This document shows positions 1-11,555 of a stretch of DNA of 64,000 nt, piece by piece. The notes under the pieces were generated by a model that worked only from the letters and a program-made list of their open reading frames with translations, had not been told where the DNA came from and did not search any database. The position numbers and the translations under genes are program-made. Numbering within the stretch: position 1 is the first letter of the stretch; each line of letters begins with the position of its first letter. The DNA comes from Chamaecyparis obtusa (lineage: Eukaryota; Streptophyta; Pinopsida; Cupressales; Cupressaceae), in NCBI GenBank assembly GCA_027943335.1, contig BSBK01006430.1, positions 374,501-438,500 on the forward strand, in the 5' to 3' direction.

Positions 1-2150
1 GTTAATCTAGCCAACCATAGCCAATGGAGTAGATAGTTCAATGCTAGGATGGATGGTTTGAAAGATACACTATGGAGCTACTTTCAACTGACCCTCACTG
101 CAAGTTTTGGCATTGACTGAGATTTCCTTGCCAAATGCAAATGAAGTCGAATCACCCAAAACTAAGAGAGGTTATTGTAGACCTCAAAAACAAAATCCCG
201 TAGCCCTTGATAGTTTTTTGATACCTCTCACGAGTTCTAAGATACAAGCATCAGAAGATCGCTGCCCAATTGTTCTTAGTGCACCTTGGGGTCACTTGGG
301 TCAAGCATGGTTGCGAGCATTCCAGTGACTCTGTGGGTGGAACGGGGTTGTCATCGACATTTACCTAGCCAACCAGAGCTGATGGAGTAGATGGTTCGAT
401 GCTAGGATGGATGGTTTGAAAGATACATTGTAGAGCTACTTTCAACTGACCCTCACTACAAGTTTTGGCATTGACTGAGATCGCCTTGCCAAATGCAAAC
501 AAAGTCGAATCACCCAAAACTGAGAGAGGTTATTGTAGACATTGAAAACACAATCATGTAGCCCATAATAGTTTGTCAATACCTCTCATGAGGTCTGAGA
601 TACGAGCATCAGAAGATCATTGACCAATCATGCTTAGTGCACCTTGGGGTCACTTGGGTTGAGCGTGGTGCGAGAATTCCAGTGACTCCATGGGTGGAAT
701 GGGGTTGTCACTAACATTTACCTGGCCAACTGGAGCCAATGGAGTAGATGGTTTGATTCCCAGATGGATGGTTTGAAAGATACACTACAGAGCTACTTTC
801 AACTGACCCTCACTCCAAGTTTTGGCATCGACTGAGATCACCTTGCCAAATGCAAATGAAGTCGAATCACCCAAAATAGAGAGAGGTTATTGTAGAACTC
901 AAAAACATGATCTCATAGCCCTTGATGGTTTTTTGATACCTCTCATGAGGTCTGAGATACGAGCCTCAAAAAATCATTGCCCAATCATGCTTAGTGCACC
1001 TTGGGGTCACTTGGGTCGAGCGTGGTGCAAGCGTTCCAGTAACTCCATGGGTGGAATGGGGTTGGCACTGGAGTTTACATGGCCAACTAGAGCTAATGGA
1101 GTAGATGGTTCAATGTTAGGACAGAAAATTTGAAAGATACACTTCAGAGCTACTTTCAACTGACCCTCACTGCAAGTTTTGGCATCAACTGAGATCACCT
1201 AGCCAAATGAAAATGAAGTCAAATCATCCAAAATTGAGAGAGGTTATTATAGACCTTGAAATCAGGATCCCATAGCCCTTGATGGTTTGTTGATACCTCT
1301 CATGAGGTCTGAGATATGAGCCTTGTAAGATCAATGCCCAATCGTGCTTAGTGTGCCTTGGGGTCACTTGGGTTGAGTGTGGTTGCAAGTGTTCCAGTGA
1401 CTCCATGGGTGAAATGGGGTTGTCACTGGCATTTACCTAGCCAAACGGAGCCAATGGAGTAGATAGTTCAATGCCAGGATAGATGGTTTGAAAGATACAT
1501 TGCAGAGCTACTTTCAACTGACCCTCACTGCAAGTTTTGGCATCGACTGACATCACCTTGCCAAATGCAAATGAAGTCAAATTGCCCAAAATTGAGAGAT
1601 GTTATTGTAGACCTCAAGAACACTATCTTGTAGCCCCTAATAGTTTTTCAATACCTCTCATGAGGTCCGAGAAATGATCCTCATAAGATCATTGCCCAAT
1701 CGTGCTTAGTGTACCTCAGGGTCACTTGGGTCGAGCATGGTGTGAGCATTCCAGTGACTCCGTGGGTGGAATGAGGTTGTCACTAGCATTTACCCAGCCA
1801 AATGGAGCTGATGGAGTTGACAATTTGATACCAGGATGGATAGTTTGAAAGATACACTTCAGAGCTACTTTCAACTGACCCTCACTGCAATTTTTGGCAT
1901 CGACTGAGATCACCTTTCCAAATGCAAATGAAGTCGAATTGCCCAAAAAAAAGAGAGGTTATTGTAGAACTCAGAATCACAATCTCATTGCCCCTTATGG
2001 TTTGTCGATATCTCTCACAAGGTCTGAGATACGAGCCTCAAAAGATCGCTTCCTAATCGTGCTTAGTGCACCTTGGGGTCACTTGGGTCGAGCATGGTTG
2101 TGAGGGTTCCAGTGACTCCATGGGTGGAACAAGGTTGTCACTAGTGTTTA
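1..2150. repeat. Tandem satellite, about 357-bp monomer, six copies
   Basis: Six head-to-tail copies are visible. The shared landmark GTTTTGGCAT begins at 104, 462, 819, 1176 and 1534, and its altered copy (TTTTTGGCAT) at 1891, so the spacing is 357-358 bp. Other landmarks recur in each copy (GAGAGAGGTTATTGTAG, CACCTTGGGGTCACTTGG). Copies differ by scattered substitutions. The array starts before the window and ends near 2150, where the sequence changes abruptly. The period is divisible by three, so short ORFs run through single copies on both strands, but every copy carries stops. I treat it as non-coding satellite. Confidence 0.9.
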
Positions 2151-3201
2151 CAATGTGATGAAAGTGAACCATCAACCTATAGTCCACACCATTTTCAATA
2201 ACAAAAAAGTTAACCCTTTTACTGTCTCGTGCAAACTCAGAAAGCACATCACTTGCAGACCATAAAACACACAATTATGGTACACTGGGTAGCTTGCAAG
2301 TAGTTGTATTTTACAGATTGAGTAAGTAGTCCTTGGGAACATGTCCTTGTCTATAGTGGAGACAATTAGGTTTTCATTCTGAAACAAGAGAAGACCCAAA
2401 TGGGAAAGCATGCACACTTCTTTTCTTGACCCAAATGGGAGAGCATGCACACTTCTTTTCTTGACCCAGTTCTGTTGCAATGACTGTTAGTGGTATGTTT
2501 GAAATTTGAACTGTGAAACTAATCATGATTAAACCAATCAACACTCTACTAAAATTCAATTATTTTTAATATTCTACCACCCCTCCCAAAACCCAATAAC
2601 AAAGACTGAATATTAGGATATTTTTTTTTCTTTACTCTAGAATACCCTGTTCATGGAGCTTATTATGTTTGAGGTTTAACTTCTATGGATTTCCTATGTT
2701 CTTATGTTTCATACCATTATACCTCCCACCCAAACGGATAGTCAGTCTCTTTAGATTTACAAACCACCTCTGTAAATGTTAACTTCCTCAATTAGAACAC
2801 AATTGGACTCACGTATAAAAACCACAATTTCGCATTTAAGGCATGCTCCAGTGATAGCATCAAAGCATCAAAGATTGTTTGAAATTATAAAAAATAATAT
2901 CCTTAAAGCATTAGAAACAAAAATCAAACATGTAAGAATTCAAACCATGCAAATGACATAAGTAAATTATATGTAAGATCCCTTGTTGACACTATTGGCC
3001 ACCCATACATGATTTGAAAATACCTGCATAGTCGATTTGATGACAAATAGTTTTAGCTCAAGTCCCCTTGAGAGTATCCAGCATAGGATTTTTCTACAGA
3101 CTCCTTGTAATTTCGGCGGTCTAACAATACTAAATAAGTAGATGTCATCATCTCTTCTAGAAACTAACAGTGGCATAAAAATTGATGTAAGAACATTTAA
3201 G
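2151..3201. other. Unassigned spacer with a 35-bp tandem duplication
   Basis: This lies between two satellite arrays. A 35-bp unit beginning GACCCAAATGGGA is present twice in tandem (2393-2427 and 2428-2462). The minus strand around 2170-2400 and 2970-3200 has short open stretches that look somewhat protein-like, but I recognise no family and see no exon structure. No supported gene. Confidence 0.4.
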
Positions 3202-4668
3202 GTACATTGTCCCCATGACTCTTTTTGACACATTTGAACTCTCAAGTGTGTTCGAAGGGGTTGTAGGACCCCTTAGGACACACTTGAGCATTACAATGTG
3301 TCAAAATAGGTCATGGGGACTTCCTAGGGGTCCTAACACGTGATAAGGTGTACTAGGACCCCTAGGAAGTCCCCATGAACCCTTTTGACACATTTGAACC
3401 CTCAAGTGTGTTCAAAGGGGTTGTATGACCCCTTAGGACACACTTGAGGGTTCCAATGTGTCGAAAATGGGTCATGGGGACTTCCTAGGGGTCCTAACGC
3501 ATGATAAGGTGTACTAGGACCCCTAGGAAATCCTCATGACCCCTTCCAACACATTTGAATGCTCAACTATGTTGGAAGGGGTTGTAGGACCCCTTAAGAC
3601 ATACTTGACAGTTCCAATCTATTGAAAGGGGTCATGAGGACTTCCTAGGGGTCCTAATGCATGATAAGGTGTACTAGGATCCCTAGGAAGTCCCCATGAC
3701 CCCTTTCAACACATTGGATCCCTCAAGTGTGTCCGAAGGGGTTGTAGGACCCCTTAGGACACACTTGAGCTTTCCAATGTGTCAAAAGGGGTCATGCAGA
3801 CTTCCTAGGGGTCCTAACACATGATAAGGTGTAATAGGACCCCTAGGAAGTCCTCATGATCCCTTTTGACACATTTAAATGCTCAAGTGTGTTTGAAGGG
3901 GTTGTAGGACCCCTTAGGACACACTTGAGGGTTCCAATGTGTCAAAGGAGTCATGGGGCCTTCCTAGGGGTCCTAACACATGATAACGCATACTAGGACA
4001 CTTAGGAAGTCCCCATGATCCCTTTTGACACATTGGAACCCTCAAGTGTGTCTGAAGGGGTCGTAGGATGCCTTAGGACACACTTGAGCATTCCAATGTG
4101 TCAAAAGGGGTCATGAGGACTTCCTAGGGGTCCTAACACATGATAAGGCATACTAGGATTCCTAGGAAGTCCTCATGACCCCTTTTGACACATTTCAACA
4201 CTCAAGTATGTTCGAAGAGGTCGTAGGATGCCTTAGGACACACTTGAGGGTTCCAAAGTGTCGAAAGGGGTCATGAGGACTTCCTAGGGGTCCTAACATG
4301 TGATAACGAGTATTAGGACCCCTAGGAAGTCCCCATGATCCCTTTTAACACATTAGAACCCTCAAGTGTGTCCAAAGGGGTCGTAGGATCCCTTAGGACA
4401 CACTTGAGCATTCCAATGTGTCGAAAGGGGTCATGAGGACTTCCTAGGGGTCCTAACATGTGATAAGGCATACTAGGACCCCTAGGAAGTCCTCATGACC
4501 CCTTTTGACAAATTTTAATGCTCAAGTGTGTCCAAAGGGGTCGTAGGACCCCTTAGGACACACTTGAGAATTCCAATGTGTCAAAAGGGGTCATGGGGAT
4601 TTCCTAGGGGTCCTAATGCATGATAAGGCATACTAGGACCCCTAGGAAGTCCTCATTACCCCTTTTGA

Positions 4669-5003
4669 TGTTACAAGTAGTATTTCTCATTGCACCAAAA
4701 GATCGACCTGGTAATGCCCGATACAACCACTAGACTTATAGAAGACACAGGAGGTGGTTAAGCTATGTCATGAATCTCGAGGGGAGCGCTAACCATTTTG
4801 CCAATAATCTCCCCTTCAACATTACCCAAGGGTATTTGAACCAATGACCAAGCTCTGATACCACTTGTTACAAGTAGTAGTTGTCGTTGCACCAAAAGAT
4901 TGACTTGTTAATGCCTAATACAACCACTAGACTTATAGAAGACACAGGAGGTGATTAAGCCATGTCACAAATCTCGAGGGGAGCACTGATCATTTTGCCA
5001 ACA
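4669..5003 (-). mobile_element. Complete 335-bp TRIM/SMART-type miniature LTR retrotransposon
   Basis: Two direct repeats of 138 bp (4669-4806 and 4866-5003) both begin TGTTACAAGTAGTA and end in TTTTGCCAA(C/T)A, giving TGTT...AACA termini. Between them lie only 59 bp. Read on the minus strand, this internal part starts two bases after the LTR with TGGTATCAGAGC (4852-4863), the primer-binding site for initiator Met-tRNA, and ends with the purine tract GAAGGGGAGAT (4807-4817) against the second LTR. The flanks are TTTGA (4664-4668) and TATGA (5004-5008), a 5-bp target duplication with one change. Removing the element restores the satellite monomer. It has no coding capacity and would depend on proteins from an autonomous element. 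Confidence 0.9.
4852..4863 (-). promoter_or_regulatory. Primer-binding site of the TRIM (initiator Met-tRNA)
   Basis: The minus strand reads TGGTATCAGAGC, the standard plant LTR-retrotransposon PBS, two bases from the end of the 138-bp LTR. It fixes the element's orientation as minus. Confidence 0.9.
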
Positions 5004-6268
5004 TATGACATATTTGAATGCTCAAGTGTGTCTGAAGGGGCCGTAGCACCCCTTAGGACACACTTGAGGGTTCCAATGTGTTGAAAGGGATGATGAGGAC
5101 TTCCTAGGGGTCCTAACATGTGATAAGGCATACTAGGACCCCTAGGAAGTCCTCATGACCCCTTTTGACACATTTGAATGCTCAACTATGTCCGAAGGAG
5201 TTGTAAGACCTATTAAGACACACTTGAGGGTTCCAATGTGTCAAAAGGGGTCATGAGGACTTCCTAGGGGTCCTAATGCTTCATAAGGCATACTAGGACC
5301 CCTAGGAAGTCCTCATGACCCCTTTTGACACATTTGAATGCTCAAATGTGTCCGAAGGAGTTGTAAGACACCTTAAGACACACTTGAGGGTTCCAATGTG
5401 TCAAAAGGGGTCATGATGACTTGCTAGGGGTCCTAACACGTGATAAGGCATACTAGGACCCCTAGGAAGTCCCCATGATGCCTTTTGACACATTGGAACC
5501 CTCAAGTGTGTCTGAAGGGGTCATACAACCCCTTAGGACACACTTTAGCATTCCAATGTGTCAAAAGGGGTCATCCGGACTTCCTAGGGGTCCTAACATG
5601 TGATAAGGCATACTAGGACCACTAGGAAGTCCTCATGACCCCTTTTGACACATTTGAATGCTCAAGTGTTTCTAAAGGTATCATAGGACTGTAGGAACCC
5701 TTAGGAAATAGTTGAGGGTTCCAATGTATCGAAAGGGGTCATGGGGCCAGACTTCCTAAGGGTTCTGGCACATGATAAGGTGTACTATGACCCCTAGGAA
5801 GTCCCCATGACCCCTTTTAACACATTAGAACTCTCAAGTGTGTCCAAAGGGGTTGTAGGACCCCGTAGGACACACTTGGGTATTCCAATGTGTCGAAAAG
5901 GGTCATGCAGGCTTCTTAGGGGTCCTAATGCATGATAAGGCATACTAGGACCCCTAGGAAGTCTTCATGACCCCTTTTGAAACATTTGAATGCTCAATTA
6001 TGTTCAAAGGGGTCATAGGACCCCTTAAGACACACTTGAGGGTTCCAATGTGTCAAAAGGGGTCATGACAACTTCCTAATGGTCCTAACACATGATAAGG
6101 CATACTAGGACCCCTAGGAAGTCCTCATTACCCCTTTTGACATGTTTGAATGCTCAAGTGTGTTTGAAGGGGTCGTATCATCCCTTAGGACACACTTGAG
6201 GGTTCCAATGTTTTGAAAGGGGTCATGGGGACTCCCTAGGGGTCCTAACGCATGATAAGGCATACTAG

Positions 6269-6270
<2 letters not shown>

Positions 6271-6324
<54 letters not shown>

Positions 6325-6351
6325 CCTTCTCTCCTTTCTCTCTCTCTCTCT
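6271..6351. repeat. (CT)n microsatellite
   Basis: A CT run interrupted after about 50 bp by ATCTCCCTTCTCTCC. It abuts the last palindromic satellite monomer. Confidence 0.95.
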
Positions 6352-6566
6352 GCCTTTAGTGAACTATTCTTGAAAGCCTTCATTTATGCATAGCTAGGGT
6401 TTACGACACCTGTAAAAGGCACAACTATTTCCCTATAGGGACTCATGCTCATGCTCAGAATCATATTATTTTCATGCATTCCATGACATTTAATACAAAT
6501 ATTTAGCCGGTCGCCTTTAAAGACCTAAAAGAAATGAAAAATAAAATTTAGGCCAAAAATACATAC

Positions 6567-6752
6567 CACATTTCTGTATGTAGTACCGTCAACTTCAACA
6601 ATCCATCCGGCTTCCTTTGCTAAGGCATGGATAACTTCATTAATGTCTACTCTGGGAGGAAGATTATAATTTCCATATTTCTGCAAGCCCTGAAATATTT
6701 TCATCGTTATCACTCTCTACCTCTGCTCTCTCAATTTAGTCCTCTCCCTCTT
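6567..6752 (-). pseudogene. Relic exon of a BZR1/BES1-type DNA-binding domain
   Basis: The minus strand reads KRERTKLREQR, a stop, then [35 protein letters not shown] and [10 protein letters not shown]. This matches the N-terminal bHLH-like DNA-binding region of the BZR1/BES1 family, including the beta-amylase-fused members (BAM7/BAM8), where RRAI...GL..YGN.LP...D.N.V..AL..EAGW.VE.DGTTYR is conserved. In this family the domain binds E-box or BR-response elements in the nucleus. The exon ends at a good donor (GTGGTATGT, after 6567), the usual place after the TYR motif. An in-frame TAG at 6717-6719 replaces one of the arginines, and no following exon is seen before the satellite. I call it a truncated gene fragment; a functional short form starting downstream cannot be excluded. 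Confidence 0.72.
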
Positions 6753-7144
6753 CGCTACACTCAGCTTAGCCATCCTTACCTACTCTTTAATAGAGATTCT
6801 CCAAAATTTGTATACAAAGGCATCCTAGGGGAAAAAATGAAAGATTTCCCAGAGAATATCCATAATTTGTATACAAAAAACATCATACAGGAAAAATGAC
6901 AAAAAATTAATAGCTAAAAGGTAAAATTTATCATTAACGTCGGCAGTACCAAGGTCATACCCACTGTCAAATCTTGGCCTATGATGTGCAAAATGAGCAA
7001 AGCAAGTGAAATGAAAGGGAAGTATGGATCAAATAGCGAAGGTGCATCAAATCGGATCAATATCATAAAAAATGCATAAAATATTGTTACGGAAAAAAAT
7101 ATTTTCATATTAATGGGAAAGAGTGGGAAGAGCTTCGTGGACCC

Positions 7145-7930
7145 ATGATAGAAGTTATAGATAAGGAGGAAGAGCTAGGAAGGGGAAAGTGGCAAAGGAA
7201 AGAAGTAAGATATGCATGTGAGCCTATGTCAGATGATTATGATGAGTACTCACCATCTGCTAGTAGCTCAAGTAGTGACATAAGCTCTTCAGTGCACATG
7301 TACACTGACAGAAAAAATTCAGATAGAGAAGTAACATGTGTTGTGGAATTATCCACAGAGCAATGTGAAATGAAGCCTCAAATTGGTTCATTAGTAGGCA
7401 AAGAATTTGGTCATGCACTTCATTCTATCACCACAAATATTTCTATTAGAAATGCCTATTCGTCAATGGCCTTGCATTTACGGGACTTGGGAAACTAGGT
7501 TACTCATGTTGGGCATTATCCCTCGAATGTAAGTTCATTGCCACCTTTGGCAAGGCAGTCTCACTCCTCATTTTACAACAAAGGGCAGCCATCTATGGTC
7601 CAAGGTTTTAATTTAGTTAAAAAGTGGAGAGATTCTCAAGGTACTGATCTCTTTCGTAGAAAAGTTCCTGATTCATCTCAAGGTTCTCATTTAGGTGACC
7701 AACTCCTTGGAGGTCCACAAATAGACCCATTGATTTCCCAAATTGGTAAAAGGGTAGATGCAATTGTTTTAAGAGTATCCCAATTGAAGAGAAATGGAAA
7801 TTGTAGTGAGCATAAAGTTATTGTAGATCCAATGGGTGTATCTCCTCCATTGACAAATATAACTGCTTCCAGAGACTTGAGTTTAAATGGAGACTTTTTG
7901 TTCCCAAACATGCCCCAGTTGAGAAAATGA
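7145..7930 (+). pseudogene. Unrecognised ORF of about 260 codons with one in-frame stop
   Basis: One frame stays open from ATG 7145 to the stop at 7930 apart from a single TAG at 7496-7498. The N-terminal half is acidic and serine-rich (DDYDEYSPSASSSSSDISSS); the C-terminal half is neutral to basic and includes LISQIGKRVDAIVLRVSQL. It looks like a long terminal exon of a plant gene, perhaps of a large scaffold-type protein, but I recognise no family. Whether the TAG means a pseudogene or a short intron around 7496 is open: I see no convincing GT...AG pair that removes it. A preceding exon may lie upstream, but the neighbouring BZR relic is on the other strand and unrelated. Confidence 0.4.
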
Positions 7931-8857
7931 ACCAGATGTTGGTTGAGTAAAGAAGATAGTGGTTTATTAAAGCATCTACATTATCCCACTTGCTATCAGT
8001 TACTACTTTTTAAGTGGCTTGCTAGCTACTTCTGTGCAGGATTTCTGTAATATATAATGTCCTCATGCAAGTACATGCCATTTTTTGTAAACATTTTCTA
8101 TTGTAAAGGGTTAGTGAGCAATATCAAAGAAAAGGTTCTTGCATGTATTATTTAGACACATATCAATTAGGAAACCATTATTCTCCCATTACATGGTAGA
8201 AATGCCTAGATTCACTTTGTCGGTATCAATAGGCAGCAAGATGAGGGAAGAAATATTTGTGAAGAGGAAGTACAAATGTTACTGTCCAAAACCATTTGGA
8301 GAGTAATATTCTTCTCCTAATTGTAATACGAAACTCAAAATGTAGAAGACAACAAATAGCTGGCGCATTTATTTCCTATGACCTATGTCAATTTCAGTTC
8401 AATTCCTATTAATGATATTCTCAATGTGTAAAAATAAACTAATGTGTTATTTTAAAATGGTGTTGCTTGAAATTTATGAACATATGCCAAATATCCATTT
8501 TTTCCAGAATTTGAAATAGAACCAATGGTAATATAATCAAATTTGTGAATTTCACATCCAATCATTGGATGTTAATCAAAAGTACAACATAGTAATATTT
8601 TTGAACCGATAAACAATCTTAGTCTTACTTCAAACCTACTCCTATGTATATGGGTTCTTGGAGGTATCTACTGAACAATGTGTGGATCTGTAATGTCCCT
8701 ATCCAGGTCCTTAGTCACTTTGCTTAAAACTCCTAATTAGAATTTGGATTTCTAATGCCTACTGTGATATTATTTAAGTTTTCCTTGCTCCTTACTGATT
8801 AATATTGTAATGAATTGGTTATCCTTTCCCTTCTATCTCTCCTACTCTCTCCCCTTC

Positions 8858-8860
<3 letters not shown>
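7931..8860. other. Intergenic, no gene seen
   Basis: Ordinary AT-rich spacer. TGTAATGTCCC near 8691 resembles the ends of some plant LTRs, but no partner or PBS was found. Confidence 0.4.
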
Positions 8861-8935
<75 letters not shown>

Positions 8936-9127
8936 CCTTCCCCTTCTCTCTCCTACTCTCTCCTTCCCCTTCTCTCTCTCCTACTCTCTCCCCTTCCCCT
9001 TCTCTCTATCTCTCCTACTCTCCCCTTCCCCTTCTCTCTCTACTACTCTCTCCCCATCCCCTTCTCTCTCTCTCTCTCTCTCTCCTACTCTCTCCCCATC
9101 CCCTTCTCTCTCTCTCTCTCTCTCTCC
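8861..9127. repeat. (CT)n microsatellite grading into a CT-rich minisatellite
   Basis: Pure CT from 8861 to about 8932, then repeated blocks of the type CCCCTTCTCTCTCTCCTACT. The long serine/leucine ORFs across it are artefacts of the repeat. Confidence 0.95.
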
Positions 9128-9254
9128 ACCCCAACTTCTCACTCTCTCTCTTCCTCAATGGCCGCCCATGAATTTTTTAAATGGTTGATTGATTTCCTTT
9201 GCTTCTTTCAATGGCCATCCATGATTTTTCTGCAATATTCCAACCTTTTGACAA

Positions 9255-9420
9255 TAGTTGTAAAATACATATTAATATATTATACATATAAAATAATATA
9301 TAATATATGATATATAATGTAACATTTAATATTAATATATATTAAATAATATTTATTGTAAAATATATATTATATAATATATATCGAATATATATTATAT
9401 ATAATATATAATCATATGAA
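9255..9420. repeat. AT-rich low-complexity tract
   Basis: Nearly pure A/T with many TATATAAT and ATATTAATATAT palindromes. No gene. Confidence 0.85.
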
Positions 9421-10319
9421 GGATGGAGAAATGGGAGGGAGAAAGGGGAGGGAAAAGTGAAAAATCAAAATTTTGTTGGCATTTTCGAGTACACAAAAAT
9501 ATCGGGTACCCGATTAGGCTTGGTATTGCTTTGTGCACCAAACCTACATGGTCAACTATTGAAATGTCTCAAAAATGTGTTTCCCCCTATTTCTCTAAGT
9601 TCCAGACTTCGACCATGTAGGTGACAACTTTTTTTTTACCCAAATTTGATGAAACGAAAAGGGTATCTTAAGGAGATTATCAACTTTCTATCGATATAAT
9701 TGCTGTCAAATTTTGAATTTGGTAAGTAATTATTAGTTATTTTCTAATTGAGTTAACTCTAAAGTGATGATTTATATACTGATTGAAAAATGACTATAAC
9801 TTTTAGACAGTATAACATTTTTGAAATCTCAAAAATGCATCACATTCTATGCTTCGCCTACTATAAGGAAAAAAAAAATTTCTAAATTTTGTAAAGTTTT
9901 GAATGAGTTAAGGTGGTCAGACACGGAATTTTTTTTATTCTGAAAACGTTGTAGCAAAAAATTCATAATTAATTATTTTTTTGGAATAAAATTACAAAAA
10001 AATGTGCATCACATCTGGGCATGAGTCTACAACTTATATATAAAATCTTATAATAAAATATTATCATTTGATTATAATTAAGGTGGTCAGACATACACAT
10101 ACTTATTTTTTTCTAGAAATTTTTGTACTGCTGCATTGAAATCTATACTTTTCACCAATCATACTAACTTTTTTTCAAAAAAAGCCTAGTAGTTTAGAAA
10201 CTACATTCAATTTTCTACAAATTCTATTCTTACAACTTTTTGATAATAGGTTGATAGCTAGTTGAAATTTTCACGTCAAGTTGACTAACCCTGATTTGCT
10301 GATTTTTCATTGCCACTTA
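9421..10319. other. Unassigned spacer with short repeats
   Basis: It holds an inverted pair CCTACATGGTC / GACCATGTAGG (about 9543-9553 and 9610-9620) and the direct repeat AAGGTGGTCAGACA at about 9909 and 10080. Both may be parts of decayed elements. No gene is supported. Confidence 0.35.
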
Positions 10320-11555
10320 AGGGCATAGTTTGGCCCCTCATGATCTTGCACATACCTAGAAAATTTTGTATAAGGATAGAGCTAGTAACTTTGCCATATT
10401 CCTTTGTTGCCATTAATGACAAAGTGGGAGATTGTTGGCAAGTTGACTAAACTATTGTATATGACTAGATTTAGTGTTGTCATTATGAAAAAAAAGTCAT
10501 ATAGAGTTTTGGAGTCAGTACACTTAATCATAAGATCAGAATATGGCTAAGTGTGAAAGACATGATAGTTGGCAGAGCACTGGAGATGAAAAGAGCATCA
10601 ACGCACGTGCGTATGAAAGAGTTATGACATGCGCGCTTGGAGATAAGCTTCTAAGTATGTATTCATGCTAATTCTAAGAACGCATGATGATATGAGTCAA
10701 TATGAGGAAGTTACAATCAGATGAAGTGACACTAATAGTGAGCGATAGAATAGAACAGAGAATAGAGCCGACTATTGGTATTTTGATTAGCACTTGTAAT
10801 ATTGTTTTGTAAAGGCTATGCGCCTATTGTATTTAGGTCATAGACATGATAATATAATTGTAGGTAAACATGGTTGAGACAATTCAATTGGAAGCGTTGT
10901 ATGTAATTAGTTATAGGCCGACTTGATGAAGAGTTTTGTATGCGCATATAAATAAGACATGCGCCCTTGTAATTAAAGCAAGGATGAGATATAGAAATCA
11001 GTAGAAGTAGTGAAAAGTATGCAAAGAGAAGTTAGAATGTTGTAGTTCTTTACAAGAGGCTAAGACATAAGCTCACACAAGGAACTAATCTGACAAGCAG
11101 TGTTACAACAATAGTTCACCTTGTAGATATAGTGTGTGTATGAGATCCAAAAGGTTGTATCCTTCACCACTTGAGCAGTGAGCTCTAGGAAAGTGTGTCC
11201 CCACCCCTAATAGGGTTATTGTAAAAGACTCCTAACAAGGTTCGACCCTTGATCAGGTCACTGTACTAAAAGCATTGTAATGAACAACTCTTAAGAGGGT
11301 TGCAAGATCTTCTAACAGGGATCACAAAACACTAGTGCAGTTCTTAGTGGGTGTCAATTCCCACTGGGGTTTTTACCTATTTGGGTTTCCCCATAATCAT
11401 ATTTGGTATTATGTGTTGTGGATATTTTCTTCACTTGCATTGATATTCAGTTCAGTACTTAAGCAATAAAGTTAAAGTTTAATATATCAAAAAAAGTAAT
11501 AATATATAGAACACTAATTCACCCCCCCGCCCCTTTCAGTGTTCCCATTCCTAAC
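10320..11555 (+). mobile_element. 3' end of a Ty1/Copia element: PPT and 3' LTR
   Basis: TTAATGACAAAGTGGGAGAT immediately precedes TGTTGG at 10434. This is the usual Copia polypurine tract and LTR start (consensus AAAGGGGGAGATTGTTGG). The LTR runs from TGTTGGCAAG (10434) to CCCATTCCTAACA (11555), with inverted TGTTGG/CCTAACA ends, about 1.12 kb. Only about 110 bp of the internal region can be recognised upstream. Directly after 11555 the sequence continues as chromovirus RNase H, so the Copia element was inserted into, or recombined against, that older element. No 5' LTR or matching target duplication is visible. Confidence 0.75.

Larger units (their letters stand above)
3202..6270. repeat. 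Palindromic satellite, 160-bp monomer, about 17 hairpin units
   Basis: The spacer landmark TGATAAGG recurs at 3341, 3502, 3662, 3822, (3981), 4141, (4301), 4461, 4621, 5121, (5281), 5441, 5601, 5773, 5933, 6093 and 6253; bracketed copies have a one-base change. The period is 159-161 bp, except where a TRIM adds 340 bp and near 5700, where about 12 bp are extra. Each monomer is an inverted repeat: an arm of about 67 bp starting GGACCCCTAGGAAGTCC, a 4-bp loop, then the complementary arm ending TTCCTAGGGGTCC, then a spacer of about 22 bp. In the unit at 4479-4615 roughly 8 of 67 arm positions mismatch. The array ends directly at a CT microsatellite. Confidence 0.93.

Noticed and set aside
822..1133. 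103-codon ORF in the first satellite
   Set aside because: It spans part of one monomer; the corresponding frames in other monomers carry stops, so there is no conserved protein.
3202..6270. Possible CRISPR-like array (regular repeats with short spacers)
   Set aside because: The spacers are themselves repeated, the repeats are 138 bp long and palindromic, and the DNA is eukaryotic; it is a satellite.
8810..9310. Long Ser/Leu-rich ORFs
   Set aside because: They are translations of the CT microsatellite and CT-rich minisatellite, open only because of the repeat.
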